Assembly: GCA_009594995.1 (NCBI GenBank)
Contig: VOPR01000012.1
Location: 1-64,000, forward strand
DNA from: Nitrospira sp.
Lineage (GTDB): Bacteria > Nitrospirota > Nitrospiria > Nitrospirales > Nitrospiraceae
Direction: 5' to 3'
Length of the DNA: 64,000 bases
The notes under the pieces were generated by a model, which worked only from the letters and a program-made list of their open reading frames with translations, was not told the origin of the DNA and searched no databases. Of this stretch, positions 17,855 to 26,397 are shown piece by piece. Positions within the stretch are counted from its first letter, which is position 1. Each line of letters opens with the position of its first letter. Made by a program: the position numbers and the translations under genes.

Positions 17855-18868
17855 TCAGTTCTCAGGCGCTTCGACGATGTGATTCTCGAAGCGGGTGCAG
17901 CCTTCAGCCAGGAGACGATTGGTCAGCATTTCTCCCGGCCATTCAATTGGAAGGTCGGCCGTGAAGACCCACACATCCGGCGAGGTCCACACCGGTCCAT
18001 GATCTTCTGGCAATTCCGGATCGAAAAGGTCCGTCCAGACCGGCATGTACACCCCGTTCCCGCATTGTGTATGCAGATGGGCGATCGTGCGCGCCCGGAC
18101 CATCGGATCGAGGTCGCGCCAGACGGCCGCCGTTTCGTCGGCCAGACGATGTAGCCGCACGGCATTCTGCGCGTCGAACAGCGCGTAGGATGCGTAGACC
18201 GGCACCTCGAGGGTGTCGGGAGCCAGGGCCAGCTCGGAGCATTGCGCGACGAGACCTTCGAGCAACGCGCGCCGTTCCGGCTCCTCCAGCGAATCGGGCA
18301 ATCCCGGATCGGGCATGCCGATGAGTTGGAAAAAGAGAAAGGCCGTGTTTTCAACGGGGGGATACAGCCGCGAGGCAATCGCTTGCGTGCGTTGGGAGTC
18401 GGCGATACTCGCGAGATGCTCATTCAGCGTCTGCAGCGTCAACCCTTCGAGCGTCGCATCGGTAAGCAGCCGGGGCTCAACACGCACGACAACGCCGGCC
18501 GGAATTTGCAGATGCCGATGGAGCAGATCGGCTGTTGCCACCGGATCGATTTTCAAACCCAGCGGCTGTCCCAGGTTGGCCTGGAGCGGTAACTCCAGGG
18601 CCGCCATCAGCGCATAGGCGCCTTTGTCTTCATCCGGTCCGTCCATGATGACGGCACAGGAGGCCTCCGCCACCAGGTCGAACATCCACTCCGCCATTTC
18701 CTCGTCGAGGGCGGCCAGGACGGTCAACAGATCCTGCTCCCGCCCCTGCTCGATAAAGGCTTGCAGGGTGTCGATAGCGGCATCCGTGTCCCCGTGGTCG
18801 TGGCGACGGGCATTGATGAGGTGGATCAAATCTCGCGTCAGCGGATCCGGTCGTGACCAACTCAGCAT
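17855..18868 (-). CDS. Protein of unknown function (337 residues)
   Basis: An acidic, soluble, Leu/Ala-rich protein without signal peptide or membrane segment. The start at 18868 follows GGGAGG with 6-nt spacing; the frame stays open upstream but that part is Arg-rich and unlikely to be coding. The N-terminal 70 residues (INARRHDHGDTDAAIDTLQAF) look like a helical repeat. I do not recognise a family. It has no close operon partner: the neighbouring minus-strand gene is 110 nt away. Confidence 0.65.
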   Translation of the reverse strand: MLSWSRPDPLTRDLIHLINARRHDHGDTDAAIDTLQAFIEQGREQDLLTVLAALDEEMAEWMFDLVAEASCAVIMDGPDEDKGAYALMAALELPLQANLGQPLGLKIDPVATADLLHRHLQIPAGVVVRVEPRLLTDATLEGLTLQTLNEHLASIADSQRTQAIASRLYPPVENTAFLFFQLIGMPDPGLPDSLEEPERRALLEGLVAQCSELALAPDTLEVPVYASYALFDAQNAVRLHRLADETAAVWRDLDPMVRARTIAHLHTQCGNGVYMPVWTDLFDPELPEDHGPVWTSPDVWVFTADLPIEWPGEMLTNRLLAEGCTRFENHIVEAPEN

Positions 18869-19015
18869 GGCTGGCCTCCCAGGTCGATGCGAGGTCGGGT
18901 TGCAAAGTATTCGTTCATCCTGTTGTCCATGTTGCCAAACTTTCCAGAACGTGGCAAGCGCGAATGCGGTTCTTCGTCGATCGGGCGGGACCGCCATGCC
19001 GGAGTTTCCGGCAGG

Positions 19016-19429
19016 TCACTCCCCGATCACCTTCACCAGTACGCGCTTGCGCCGCCGCCCGTCAAACTCACCGTAAAAAATTTGTTCCCACGGACCGAAG
19101 TCGAGTTTCCCGTCCGTGATCGCGACGACCACTTCCCGCCCCATCACCTGCCGCTTGATGTGCGCATCGCCGTTGTCTTCGCCCGTGTCATTGTGGCGAT
19201 AGGTCGCCTCGTGCGGCGCGAGCCGTTCGAGGAAGGTGTCATAGTCGTGGAGCAATCCGGCCTCGTCGTCGTTGATATAGACGCTGGCCGTGATATGCAT
19301 GGCGTTGACCAGCACCATGCCCTCGCGCACGCCGCTCTTCCGGACGGCGGCTTCAACCTGCGCCGTGATATTCAGATACGCGCGCCTGGTTTTCGTTTCA
19401 AACCAGAGCTCCTCCCGATACGATTTCAT
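19016..19429 (-). CDS. YjbQ/UPF0047 family protein
   Basis: A 137-residue protein with the family hallmarks: [16 protein letters not shown] in the middle, [21 protein letters not shown], and [30 protein letters not shown] at the end. The conserved His/Asp/Glu residues form the presumed metal or active site. Members have been reported to have a weak thiamine-phosphate synthase-like activity but the physiological role is unclear. GGAGG is 3 nt before the ATG. Confidence 0.9.
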   Translation of the reverse strand: MKSYREELWFETKTRRAYLNITAQVEAAVRKSGVREGMVLVNAMHITASVYINDDEAGLLHDYDTFLERLAPHEATYRHNDTGEDNGDAHIKRQVMGREVVVAITDGKLDFGPWEQIFYGEFDGRRRKRVLVKVIGE

Positions 19430-19638
19430 CTGCCTCCGCGCACAGGTGGTGGGCGATTCTGCAACGAGGATGTTCGAAGTTGCAAGCCCTCGTGCACTCT
19501 ATGCGACGACCCCGCGCCCCTGCCTCGGGAACTCCTCGCCGGCTCACGTTTTCTCGTTGCTCGCAACAGGGCATGATGATCCTTCGCGATGCATCCGTTC
19601 GTGGAAGGAAAATCAGGCGGTCGTTTTCCTGAACAAAA

Positions 19639-19667
19639 TTGACAGGCCGGGGAACGGGTGATAAGTA
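19639..19667 (+). promoter_or_regulatory. Promoter (extended -10 type)
   Basis: TTGACA (19639-19644) is followed after 17 nt by TAAGTA (19662-19667) with an extended -10 TG at 19659-19660. It lies about 50 nt before the ATG of the SH3-like protein. The same TGATAAGT core occurs in the promoter near 58116. Confidence 0.5.
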
Positions 19668-19717
19668 CCTACGATTAGACAGACTCTCGCTATGTTTCCG
19701 AATGAGGAGGTCCTCCG

Positions 19718-20524
19718 ATGGTGTCATCTACGGGCATTCCTGCGATAGGCAGTGAGTGGACAGACTGGCGGCTCCTGTTCGCGAGTCAGCCCGAGCCTGA
19801 TCTGGAATTCACCGAAGAAGACTTGGATGAGTCCGCGCCGCCTCCGGCCCCCCCAATGAATGCGCCCAAGCGATCGAAAAAGGGTCCGCTTCTTTGGATA
19901 CTCCTGCTCCTCTTGGTAGGCGGCGTCGGCTACGTGGCTATGGATCCCGACGGAGCCATGCAACTGGTCCAACCCTATCTTGAGGGCGTAATAGAAACGA
20001 ACCAACCAGTGGCCCAGCGGCCGCCGGTCCCCGCTCCGAAACCGGCCGCGACGCCGGCGCCTGGACCGGCACCTTCCATTGCGCCACCTGTAGTGGCTGA
20101 CAATACGCCGTCCGTTCCTGCGCAAGCGCCAAATTCGGCTCCGACTTCGGCTTCGAGCCCGACGTCCGGTCCGACTTCGGCCTCGGCTCCATCGTCGGCT
20201 CCGGCCGCGACTCCGGCGCCGGTTGCTGCGGTACCCGCTCCCGCTCCAGTCGTCAAACCGGCCCGGGCGCCGGTGCGAGTCGCCGGTCCGCTCTTCGCGG
20301 AAGGCCAGCGGGTGATGGTCATTGCTGATCCGGCCCGGCCCAAATCTCCTATGCCGCTGTTCGTCGATTCGATCGGCACCAAGACCAGCACCACCGTACC
20401 TGCCAGCACCACCCTCACCATCCTGGACGGGGATTACCAGAAGAACGGATGGATCTATTCGGTGCGGACTCAGGACGGTCGGAAAGGATGGATTTCTGAG
20501 CGCAGTCTGAGATTGAAACGCTAA
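19718..20524 (+). CDS. Single-pass membrane protein with C-terminal SH3-like domain
   Basis: The 268-residue protein has an acidic cytoplasmic head (residues 1-48), a basic stop KRSKKGP, one transmembrane helix (about 54-72), a long Pro/Ala/Ser linker (95-190), and a C-terminal bacterial SH3-like domain (GQRVMVIADPARPKSP, NGWIYSVRTQDGRKGWISERSL). The linker would cross the periplasm, placing the SH3 domain near peptidoglycan. GAGGAGG lies 7 nt before the ATG. Function unknown; a cell-wall-sensing or scaffold role is inference. A strong terminator follows. Confidence 0.75.
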   Translation: MVSSTGIPAIGSEWTDWRLLFASQPEPDLEFTEEDLDESAPPPAPPMNAPKRSKKGPLLWILLLLLVGGVGYVAMDPDGAMQLVQPYLEGVIETNQPVAQRPPVPAPKPAATPAPGPAPSIAPPVVADNTPSVPAQAPNSAPTSASSPTSGPTSASAPSSAPAATPAPVAAVPAPAPVVKPARAPVRVAGPLFAEGQRVMVIADPARPKSPMPLFVDSIGTKTSTTVPASTTLTILDGDYQKNGWIYSVRTQDGRKGWISERSLRLKR

Positions 20525-20550
20525 AGACTGGCTGCTACTCTCTTTGTGTG

Positions 20551-20592
20551 CAACGGCCCGTTCCTCCCAGGAACGGGCCGTTGTCTTTTTTT
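20551..20592 (+). terminator. Rho-independent terminator
   Basis: A perfect 14-bp stem (CAACGGCCCGTTCC, 20551-20564; GGAACGGGCCGTTG, 20570-20583) with a 5-nt loop is followed by TCTTTTTTT. It ends the transcript of the SH3-like gene and isolates the HAD-hpnDE operon. Confidence 0.95.
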
Positions 20593-20679
20593 GCCGGCTC
20601 GCCCTTGTTATAATGCCGGGCCCGCACGACCGACGATCCGATATCCGACGATCTACGCATAAGGATATGCCCGAAAACC

Positions 20680-21387
20680 ATGAGCGAACTACGTGCCATC
20701 ATTTTTGATTTCGACGGCGTCATTGCCGACACGGAACCGTTGCATTTTGCCGCCTTGCGGAACGTGCTCGCGAGCATTGAGATCTCCCTGACAGAAGCCG
20801 AGTATTACACCGATTACCTCGGGTTTGACGATCGCGGCTGCTTCCTCGCCGCATTGCAGTCGCACCAGCGGCAGACCTCACCCGGACTTCTTGCCGAATT
20901 GATGGATCGCAAGGCGCAGGCTTACCTGTCCGCCGTCAAAGAACATCTCGCGATTTTCCCCGGTGTGCGTGAGCTGGTTCAGGACGCCGCCGCTCGTTAT
21001 CCACTGGCCATCGCCTCCGGGGCGCTGCGGAACGAGATCGAATTGATCCTCGAAGAAGCCGGGCTCCGTCAATCGTTTCTCCATATCACCAGCGCCGAGG
21101 ATGTGACCCGTGGGAAACCGGCACCGGACCCATTTCTCCACGCCATGGCTGCATTGAATCGGCAACCGGCGCAACCGGCATTAACCGCGACCGATTGTCT
21201 GGTCATTGAGGACTCCCTGCCCGGCATCAGGGCCGCACGCGCGGCCGGCATGAAAGTACTCGCCGTCGCCAACACCCACACGGTGCAGGATCTCGGAGAA
21301 GCCGACGCCATCACCCACTCACTGGCGGATACCAGACTTTCGGATCTCCAGACGCGCCTGTGGGGACCGGCTCAAGGCCGCCCATGA
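20680..21387 (+). CDS. HAD-superfamily phosphatase/phosphoglucomutase-like
   Basis: A 235-residue HAD hydrolase with motif I FDFDGVIADTEPLHF (nucleophile Asp near residue 10), a helical C1 cap, motif II IASGAL, motif III Lys in TRGKPAPDPF and motif IV VIEDSLPGIRAARAAG. The order fits the beta-phosphoglucomutase / phosphoglycolate phosphatase branch; the substrate cannot be told. A TATAAT at 20609-20614 is the probable -10 box. It is the first of four genes overlapping by 4 nt each. Confidence 0.85.
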   Translation: MSELRAIIFDFDGVIADTEPLHFAALRNVLASIEISLTEAEYYTDYLGFDDRGCFLAALQSHQRQTSPGLLAELMDRKAQAYLSAVKEHLAIFPGVRELVQDAAARYPLAIASGALRNEIELILEEAGLRQSFLHITSAEDVTRGKPAPDPFLHAMAALNRQPAQPALTATDCLVIEDSLPGIRAARAAGMKVLAVANTHTVQDLGEADAITHSLADTRLSDLQTRLWGPAQGRP

Positions 21388-22325
21388 GAATTTGTTCGCT
21401 GGTCCCGGGAGCCACTGAAGTCGTCGCGGCGCTGGGGCTTGAAGACTACCTGATCGGCATCAGCCACGAATGTGATTTCCCTCCGAGTCTCGCGCGCGTA
21501 CCGGTGATGGTGCGCGCCCGCGTGGAGAGCGGGACACTGTCCAGCGCCCAGATCGACGCGCAGGTCGGCACCCTGCTTTCGACCGGCGAAGGCTTGTATG
21601 AGTTGGATGAACCGGGGCTCCTGGCAGCCAAACCAGACCTCCTCATCACCCAGGACCTCTGTGATGTCTGCGCCATCACCCCATCGCATCTGGCCAAGGT
21701 GCTGCGCAACCTTTCTCCGCCGCCGCGCATGGTTACGCTCAATCCGCGACGGCTCGACGATATCCTGCGAGACATTGCCACGCTTGGCGCCGCCCTGGAG
21801 CGAGAGGCAGCCGGAGTAGACCTGGCCGCCCGATTGCGCAGCAGGCTCGATGCGGTACGAAAGACGGTGTCCGCCGATTCGGCACGCCCAAAAGTCGCCT
21901 GCATCGAGTGGCTCGCCCCTTTGTACACGGCCGGTCACTGGGTGCCCGACATGGTGGAAGCAGCAGGCGGCATCGATGTCCTGGCGAAAGCCGGGACCAC
22001 CTCTCACACCCTCGACTGGGACACGCTGGCCGCCACCGAACCGGACGTGATCGTCCTGATGCCCTGCGGATTCACCATTCCCCGTACGAGAACCGAAGTC
22101 GCCACGGTTACTGACCATCCCCGGTGGAAGAGTCTGCCCGCCGTCCGGCGCGGAGACGTCTATCTGGTCGACGCGCTCTCCTACTTCAGCCGCCCGGGAC
22201 CAAGGCTCATCGACGGGGTGGAGCAGCTGGCAGCCATCTTTCACCCGGCCTGTTATGACCATCACCTCCCCGCGTCCGTCGAACGACTCACGACGGATGA
22301 CTCAGCCACCCTGAAGACACGATGA
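21384..22325 (+). CDS. Cobalamin-binding (BtuF/COG0614-like) protein without signal peptide
   Basis: The 313-residue protein has the periplasmic-binding-protein type III fold of BtuF: ICSLVPGATEVVAALGLEDYLIGISHECDFP at the N-terminus, DLLITQDLCDVCAI, VACIEWLAPLYTAGHWVPDMVEAAGG and VIVLMPCGF. BtuF orthologues are secreted, but this one starts directly at the first beta strand and has no signal peptide, so it should be cytosolic. The start at 21384 gives an ATGA overlap with the HAD gene and the correct N-terminus. It overlaps hpnD by 4 nt. It may bind a corrinoid inside the cell; this is inference. Confidence 0.75.
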   Translation: MRICSLVPGATEVVAALGLEDYLIGISHECDFPPSLARVPVMVRARVESGTLSSAQIDAQVGTLLSTGEGLYELDEPGLLAAKPDLLITQDLCDVCAITPSHLAKVLRNLSPPPRMVTLNPRRLDDILRDIATLGAALEREAAGVDLAARLRSRLDAVRKTVSADSARPKVACIEWLAPLYTAGHWVPDMVEAAGGIDVLAKAGTTSHTLDWDTLAATEPDVIVLMPCGFTIPRTRTEVATVTDHPRWKSLPAVRRGDVYLVDALSYFSRPGPRLIDGVEQLAAIFHPACYDHHLPASVERLTTDDSATLKTR

Positions 22326-23197
22326 TGACACCAACTGAAGCGCAAACGTATTGCACGACCCTGACCAAAAAAAGCGGGAGCAACTTCTATTACTCCTTTC
22401 TCTTTTTGCCGAAAGCCCGGCGGGATGCCATGTACACCGTCTATGCCTTCTGCAAAGAGGTCGACAACGCCGTCGATGAACCACCCCCGGGCAGCCACCC
22501 GCAGGACGAGTTGGCGCGCTGGCGGCGTGAACTGGCGGCGACCTATGACGGCACCCCGACGTTTCCGGTGACCATCAGCCTTGCCCGGCATGTGCGCGAG
22601 CTGTCCATCCCGCAAGCTTACTTCGAGGAGCTCATCAAAGGCGTCGAAATGGACCTCACGACCACCCGGTATGCCACCTTTGAACAACTCTCGCTCTATT
22701 GTTACCGCGTGGCGTCGGTCGTGGGACTGATCTGCCTCCACGTCTTCGGAACCACGTCGCCCCGGGCTCAGGACTATGCCGTCAATCTCGGCATGGCGTT
22801 TCAATTGACCAACATTCTTCGCGACCTCGGCAATGATGCCGAATGCGGCCGGGTCTATCTGCCGCAGGAAGACTTCACGCGCTTCGGGTATCGGGAGGAG
22901 GATCTCCTGCACCGGCGATATAAGCCTGAGTTTACGGAACTCATGAAGTATGAAGTCGGCCGTGCAAAGGAGTTCTATGCCAAGGCTGCGCGGGCACTCG
23001 ATTCGTTGCCACGCGAGGAGCGCCGCGCCCTGACCGTGGCCGAAATTATGCGCGGCGTCTACAGCCGGATTCTGCAACGCATCGAGCAGTCCGGCTATCG
23101 CGTGCTGGGAGATCGCGTCACCCTGTCCCCGAGTCATCGCCTGGCGGTGGCCGCCGGCGTCTGGTTGCGTTCCCGCCTGCCTGCCTCCGCCCCATGA
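22322..23197 (+). CDS. hpnD: Presqualene diphosphate synthase HpnD
   Basis: A 291-residue squalene/phytoene synthase. The first Asp-rich motif is in AFCKEVDNAVDE (about residues 44-54) and the second in NILRDLGNDAECGRVYLP (about 166-182); SNFYYSFLFLPKARRDAMYTVYAFC is the conserved N-terminus. HpnD condenses two farnesyl diphosphates to presqualene diphosphate; HpnC and HpnE complete squalene synthesis in bacteria. HpnE is the next gene, which supports HpnD over phytoene synthase. HpnC is not in this window. Confidence 0.9.
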   Translation: MMTPTEAQTYCTTLTKKSGSNFYYSFLFLPKARRDAMYTVYAFCKEVDNAVDEPPPGSHPQDELARWRRELAATYDGTPTFPVTISLARHVRELSIPQAYFEELIKGVEMDLTTTRYATFEQLSLYCYRVASVVGLICLHVFGTTSPRAQDYAVNLGMAFQLTNILRDLGNDAECGRVYLPQEDFTRFGYREEDLLHRRYKPEFTELMKYEVGRAKEFYAKAARALDSLPREERRALTVAEIMRGVYSRILQRIEQSGYRVLGDRVTLSPSHRLAVAAGVWLRSRLPASAP

Positions 23198-24504
23198 GCC
23201 AATCAGTGCTCATCCTCGGCGGCGGAATCGCCGGTCTCACCGCGGCCTTGTCACTCGCCGCCAAGGGCCACTCCGTCACCGTGATTGAGCAGGCCGACGC
23301 GCTCGGAGGCCGACTGCGGCATGCGCCGCCGCCCATTCTCCTTGAGGCACACACGGCCACCTGGTCACTGATCAAGACGCTTGGCCAGGACAGCGTGACC
23401 CGACCGCTGCGACATACTCCACTCGAATTTCTGCAATCGACCGGCGCCCGTATCCAGTTCCTGCACTTGCCCTTACCCTCCCCGCTCAATACGCTGCTCG
23501 GGACCACGCTGTTCCAGGGGCTCTCGATGCGCGACCGGTGGCATCTCCTGTCGTTTCTGGAACGGACCTGGGAGCAGGATCCCCCTCTGCCCAATGACCT
23601 GGATGCACGAGTCGCCGACGAATGGCTGACGAGCATCGGCCAGTCCGAACAGGCGAGGCACGGTGTATGGAACAGTCTGGCCAGACTGTTGTTGGGAGCC
23701 GCGCTGCCGCAAATCTCCGCAGGCCTTTTCATGCGCACCTTGCGCCGGTGTTTTTTGACAGGAGCTCGCGCCACCAAGTTGATCGTGCCGCCCCACGGAC
23801 TGGACACTTTTCTGCTCGCGCCGCTCAGAGCGCAACTCGACCGGATGGGTGTCCGATTGAAACTGAACGCCACGGCGGCTCAGCTTCGATTCAGTCACAA
23901 CCGTGTCACCGAAGTTGAATTGGCGGATCGCACCAGACTTACCGCCGATTGGTATCTCTCCGCCCTTCCCCCGCAACGGCTCACACCGCTCCTTCCGGAA
24001 CGAGTCGTGACCCACTACGCCTATTTCCAACAGCTCAGCCGCCTGAGCGAATCGCCGCTGGTACTGGTTCGGCTGCACCTCGATCATCCTGCGCAGCAGA
24101 CACAGCTCATCCTCCTCGAGGGCAAGACCTTTCACTGGATCATCCGACACCCCGACAAGGAACTGCACCAGCAGGCCTCGGTGGTCTGGGCCGTGGCTGT
24201 AGGCGAGCCGACTCTGTTGCCGGAGTCGAAGGAGGAACTCGTTCGCCTTGCCCTGGAAGACATGGCGGCCGCGTTCCCGGCCACCTCGCCGCCTCGTGTC
24301 CTCGATATCGATGTGATCCGCCTCGCCTCCGCCATGCTGGCAACCAAGCCGGGCGCGCAACAGTGCCGCCCTATCCCGACGAGCCCCTTCACAAATTTTC
24401 TGGTCGCGGGAGCCTGGACGGACACGGGCTGGCCGGCCAATCTTGAATCCGCTATTCTCAGCGGCCAACGCAGCGCCGATGTCATCCTCGCCCACCCGGC
24501 ATAA
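23194..24504 (+). CDS. hpnE: Hydroxysqualene dehydroxylase HpnE
   Basis: The 436-residue flavoprotein starts SVLILGGGIAGLTAALSLAAKG, a dinucleotide-binding GxGxxG, followed by VIEQADALGGRLR. The C-terminal FLVAGAWTDTGWPANLESAILSGQRSAD is the FAD-binding end of the amine oxidase/phytoene desaturase family. Overlap with hpnD (4 nt) points to HpnE, which reduces hydroxysqualene to squalene. It is the last gene of the four-gene unit; the next promoter is at 24544. Confidence 0.9.
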   Translation: MSQSVLILGGGIAGLTAALSLAAKGHSVTVIEQADALGGRLRHAPPPILLEAHTATWSLIKTLGQDSVTRPLRHTPLEFLQSTGARIQFLHLPLPSPLNTLLGTTLFQGLSMRDRWHLLSFLERTWEQDPPLPNDLDARVADEWLTSIGQSEQARHGVWNSLARLLLGAALPQISAGLFMRTLRRCFLTGARATKLIVPPHGLDTFLLAPLRAQLDRMGVRLKLNATAAQLRFSHNRVTEVELADRTRLTADWYLSALPPQRLTPLLPERVVTHYAYFQQLSRLSESPLVLVRLHLDHPAQQTQLILLEGKTFHWIIRHPDKELHQQASVVWAVAVGEPTLLPESKEELVRLALEDMAAAFPATSPPRVLDIDVIRLASAMLATKPGAQQCRPIPTSPFTNFLVAGAWTDTGWPANLESAILSGQRSADVILAHPA

Positions 24505-24543
24505 CGGCTCGCTCTCCATCCCCTTGCGAGTATCCGCGCAGCG

Positions 24544-24572
24544 TTGACAAGCCCCGGTGCCGCGACTAAGAT
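24544..24572 (+). promoter_or_regulatory. Promoter of the uracil-DNA glycosylase gene
   Basis: TTGACA (24544-24549) and TAAGAT (24567-24572) are 17 nt apart. Transcription would begin near 24579, giving a leader of about 20 nt before the ATG at 24600. Confidence 0.6.
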
Positions 24573-24599
24573 TTGCCGCTCTACCGGGATGATACGTCC

Positions 24600-25271
24600 A
24601 TGTCCTCACCTCACATCGCCCTGCAGGAACTCGCCGCATCGCTCCACGATTGCCAACGGTGCCCGCTCGCCAAGCTAGGCCGGCGGCAGGTTGTGTTCGG
24701 CGTCGGCAATCCGCAGGCCTCCGTCATGTTTGTCGGTGAAGCGCCGGGATTTCACGAAGACCAGAAGGGGGAGCCGTTCGTCGGCGCGGCGGGGCAATTG
24801 CTCAATGAGTTATTGCAGTCGGTAGGGCTGTCGCGATCGGACATCTACATCGCCAACGTGATCAAATGTCGTCCGCCCAACAACCGCGACCCGGAACCTC
24901 AGGAAGTCGATACGTGCAAACCGTTTCTCCTGCGGCAGATCGCGTTGATTCAACCGAAGCTGGTCTGCTCGCTTGGAAATTGGGCCACGCAAACGCTCCT
25001 GGAACGCAAAGTGGGAATCACCAGAGTGCGGGGCCAGGCCTTCTACATGAAGGAGTTCGTGCTCTTTCCCCTGCTGCATCCCGCCGCAGCCCTGCATCAG
25101 GGAACGATGCTGCAGCCGTTGCGGGAAGACTTTCTGAAGCTGAAAGATTTCTTGGATCGGCACAGTCAACCTGCTCCGACGCAGGAGCCTGAGGAATCGA
25201 GCCTCCCTCGCACGCTCGACATGGAGCGCCCGGCACCAGCCGCACAGCAAATGGATTTGTTCGGATCCTAG
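24600..25271 (+). CDS. Family 4 uracil-DNA glycosylase (Fe-S, UdgA-like)
   Basis: The 223-residue protein removes uracil from DNA. Four cysteines placed as in family 4 enzymes, Cys18, Cys21, Cys90 and Cys106, should bind a 4Fe-4S cluster. The active-site motif is VMFVGEAPGFHEDQKGEPFVG (split around residues 42-62) and the C-terminal LLHPAAAL contains the conserved HPA triad. The start at 24600 (ATG) was preferred over an upstream TTG because the promoter leaves no room for the latter. A tail of about 30 residues after the catalytic domain ends QQMDLFGS, a QxxxLF-type sequence that may bind the beta clamp. Confidence 0.9.
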   Translation: MSSPHIALQELAASLHDCQRCPLAKLGRRQVVFGVGNPQASVMFVGEAPGFHEDQKGEPFVGAAGQLLNELLQSVGLSRSDIYIANVIKCRPPNNRDPEPQEVDTCKPFLLRQIALIQPKLVCSLGNWATQTLLERKVGITRVRGQAFYMKEFVLFPLLHPAAALHQGTMLQPLREDFLKLKDFLDRHSQPAPTQEPEESSLPRTLDMERPAPAAQQMDLFGS

Positions 25272-25331
25272 CGAGGCGCCAGGGCCGGCCGCCTTACCCG
25301 GAAAGGCAAGGCAGCCGGACAGGCAGTTCGG

Positions 25332-25787
25332 TCAAGTACGGGCAGGATTACTTTCGGCAGCGGTTTCAGAGGGAGCGTCTTCCTCCGCCGACTCAGGCGC
25401 TTCTTCTTCCTCAGGGGCGCCAAACCACGCGACCAACATCTCTTCCCACCAGGCTTCATCGATGTCAGGGCCCGGGTCGACACCGAGAAACGCCACGTCG
25501 TCGGCCGTGAAACCCTGCCCCACCAGATGCGGTTGGAACTTCGCCCGATCAATCACTTCCTTCGTGGCATACCCGCCCAAGATCCAGTCGTCTGGATCCG
25601 CCCGTCGGGATTTGTATGCCTTTAGATTCAACTTCAAATAAAGGAACACCTGCTGCTGACGCTCATCTCCTACTCCGCTCTGCGGGAGGCTGAGTGTCTT
25701 CTCGATCTTTTTCCGCCAATGTCGATCCTCGTATCGAGACGTGATCAACTGCAGCATGATTTTTCCCAATTCGGCATCAAGAGCCAT
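25332..25787 (-). CDS. Protein of unknown function (151 residues)
   Basis: A soluble protein with a charged helical N-terminal half (LDAELGKIMLQLITSRYEDR, HWRKKIEKTLSL), a central KRAD-like segment, AWWEEMLVAWFG, and a very acidic Glu/Ala-rich tail. AAGGGA lies 7 nt before the ATG. No family recognised. It converges with the uracil-DNA glycosylase gene. Confidence 0.65.
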   Translation of the reverse strand: MALDAELGKIMLQLITSRYEDRHWRKKIEKTLSLPQSGVGDERQQQVFLYLKLNLKAYKSRRADPDDWILGGYATKEVIDRAKFQPHLVGQGFTADDVAFLGVDPGPDIDEAWWEEMLVAWFGAPEEEEAPESAEEDAPSETAAESNPART

Positions 25788-25823
25788 GGTGTGTTCCCTT
25801 ACTCTGTTCTGATAATTACCCGC

Positions 25824-26378
25824 CTACCGCCCATACAGCCCGGTGAAAGATGCTTTTCCGATGGCATTCTGATTGAGATAATACCCGACCATTGCGCCAG
25901 ATGCCTCTTTCTTGAGCGGCAACTGATCCACCTTCAAGGCAAACACCGTAAAAATATAGCGATGCGGCTTGTCTCCCGGCGGCGGGCAAGGCCCGCCAAA
26001 GCCCGGCTGCCCGAAATCCGTCATACTCTGAAGGCTGCCCTCCGGAGCGCCCGCACTGTCCAGCTTGCCCGCACCGGCCGGCAAACCGGTGACGCCCGGC
26101 GCAATGTTGAAAATGACCCAATGCCACCAACCGCTTCCGGTGGGAGCATCAGGATCGTAGACCGTCACCGCAAAACTTTTGGTCTCCTTCGGAGCATGGT
26201 CCCACCGCAACGCCGGCGACACATTGCCACCCGTGCAGCCGAACCCGTTGAACACATGTTCGCTGCCGATCGTGCTCTGATCCTTGATCGTTGGACTCGT
26301 CACCTGAAACTCGGCCGCCATACCGATCGTAGGGATCGCAAGTAAAGCGCCAAGGACTGCGGCCATTCGTCGTCGCAT
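25824..26378 (-). CDS. Exported YbhB/YbcL-type PEBP protein
   Basis: The 184-residue protein has a signal peptide (MRRRMAAVLGALLAIPTIGM, cleavage after AA) and a phosphatidylethanolamine-binding (Raf kinase inhibitor-like) fold: SPALRWDHAPKETKSFAVTVYDPDAPTG, WWHWVIFNIAPG and a PCPPPGDKPHRYIFTVFAL motif. The CTGGNVSP segment is typical of the bacterial branch. The ligand is unknown. ATG at 26378 is preferred over an adjacent GTG because AGGGGG is better spaced. Confidence 0.88.
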   Translation of the reverse strand: MRRRMAAVLGALLAIPTIGMAAEFQVTSPTIKDQSTIGSEHVFNGFGCTGGNVSPALRWDHAPKETKSFAVTVYDPDAPTGSGWWHWVIFNIAPGVTGLPAGAGKLDSAGAPEGSLQSMTDFGQPGFGGPCPPPGDKPHRYIFTVFALKVDQLPLKKEASGAMVGYYLNQNAIGKASFTGLYGR

Positions 26379-26397
26379 CACCCATCCCCCTTTGTGT

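Noticed and set aside
23473-24639. 388-codon open frame on the minus strand
   Set aside because: It lies opposite hpnE, which has clear FAD-binding motifs; the antisense translation is Arg/Gly-rich and without domain features.
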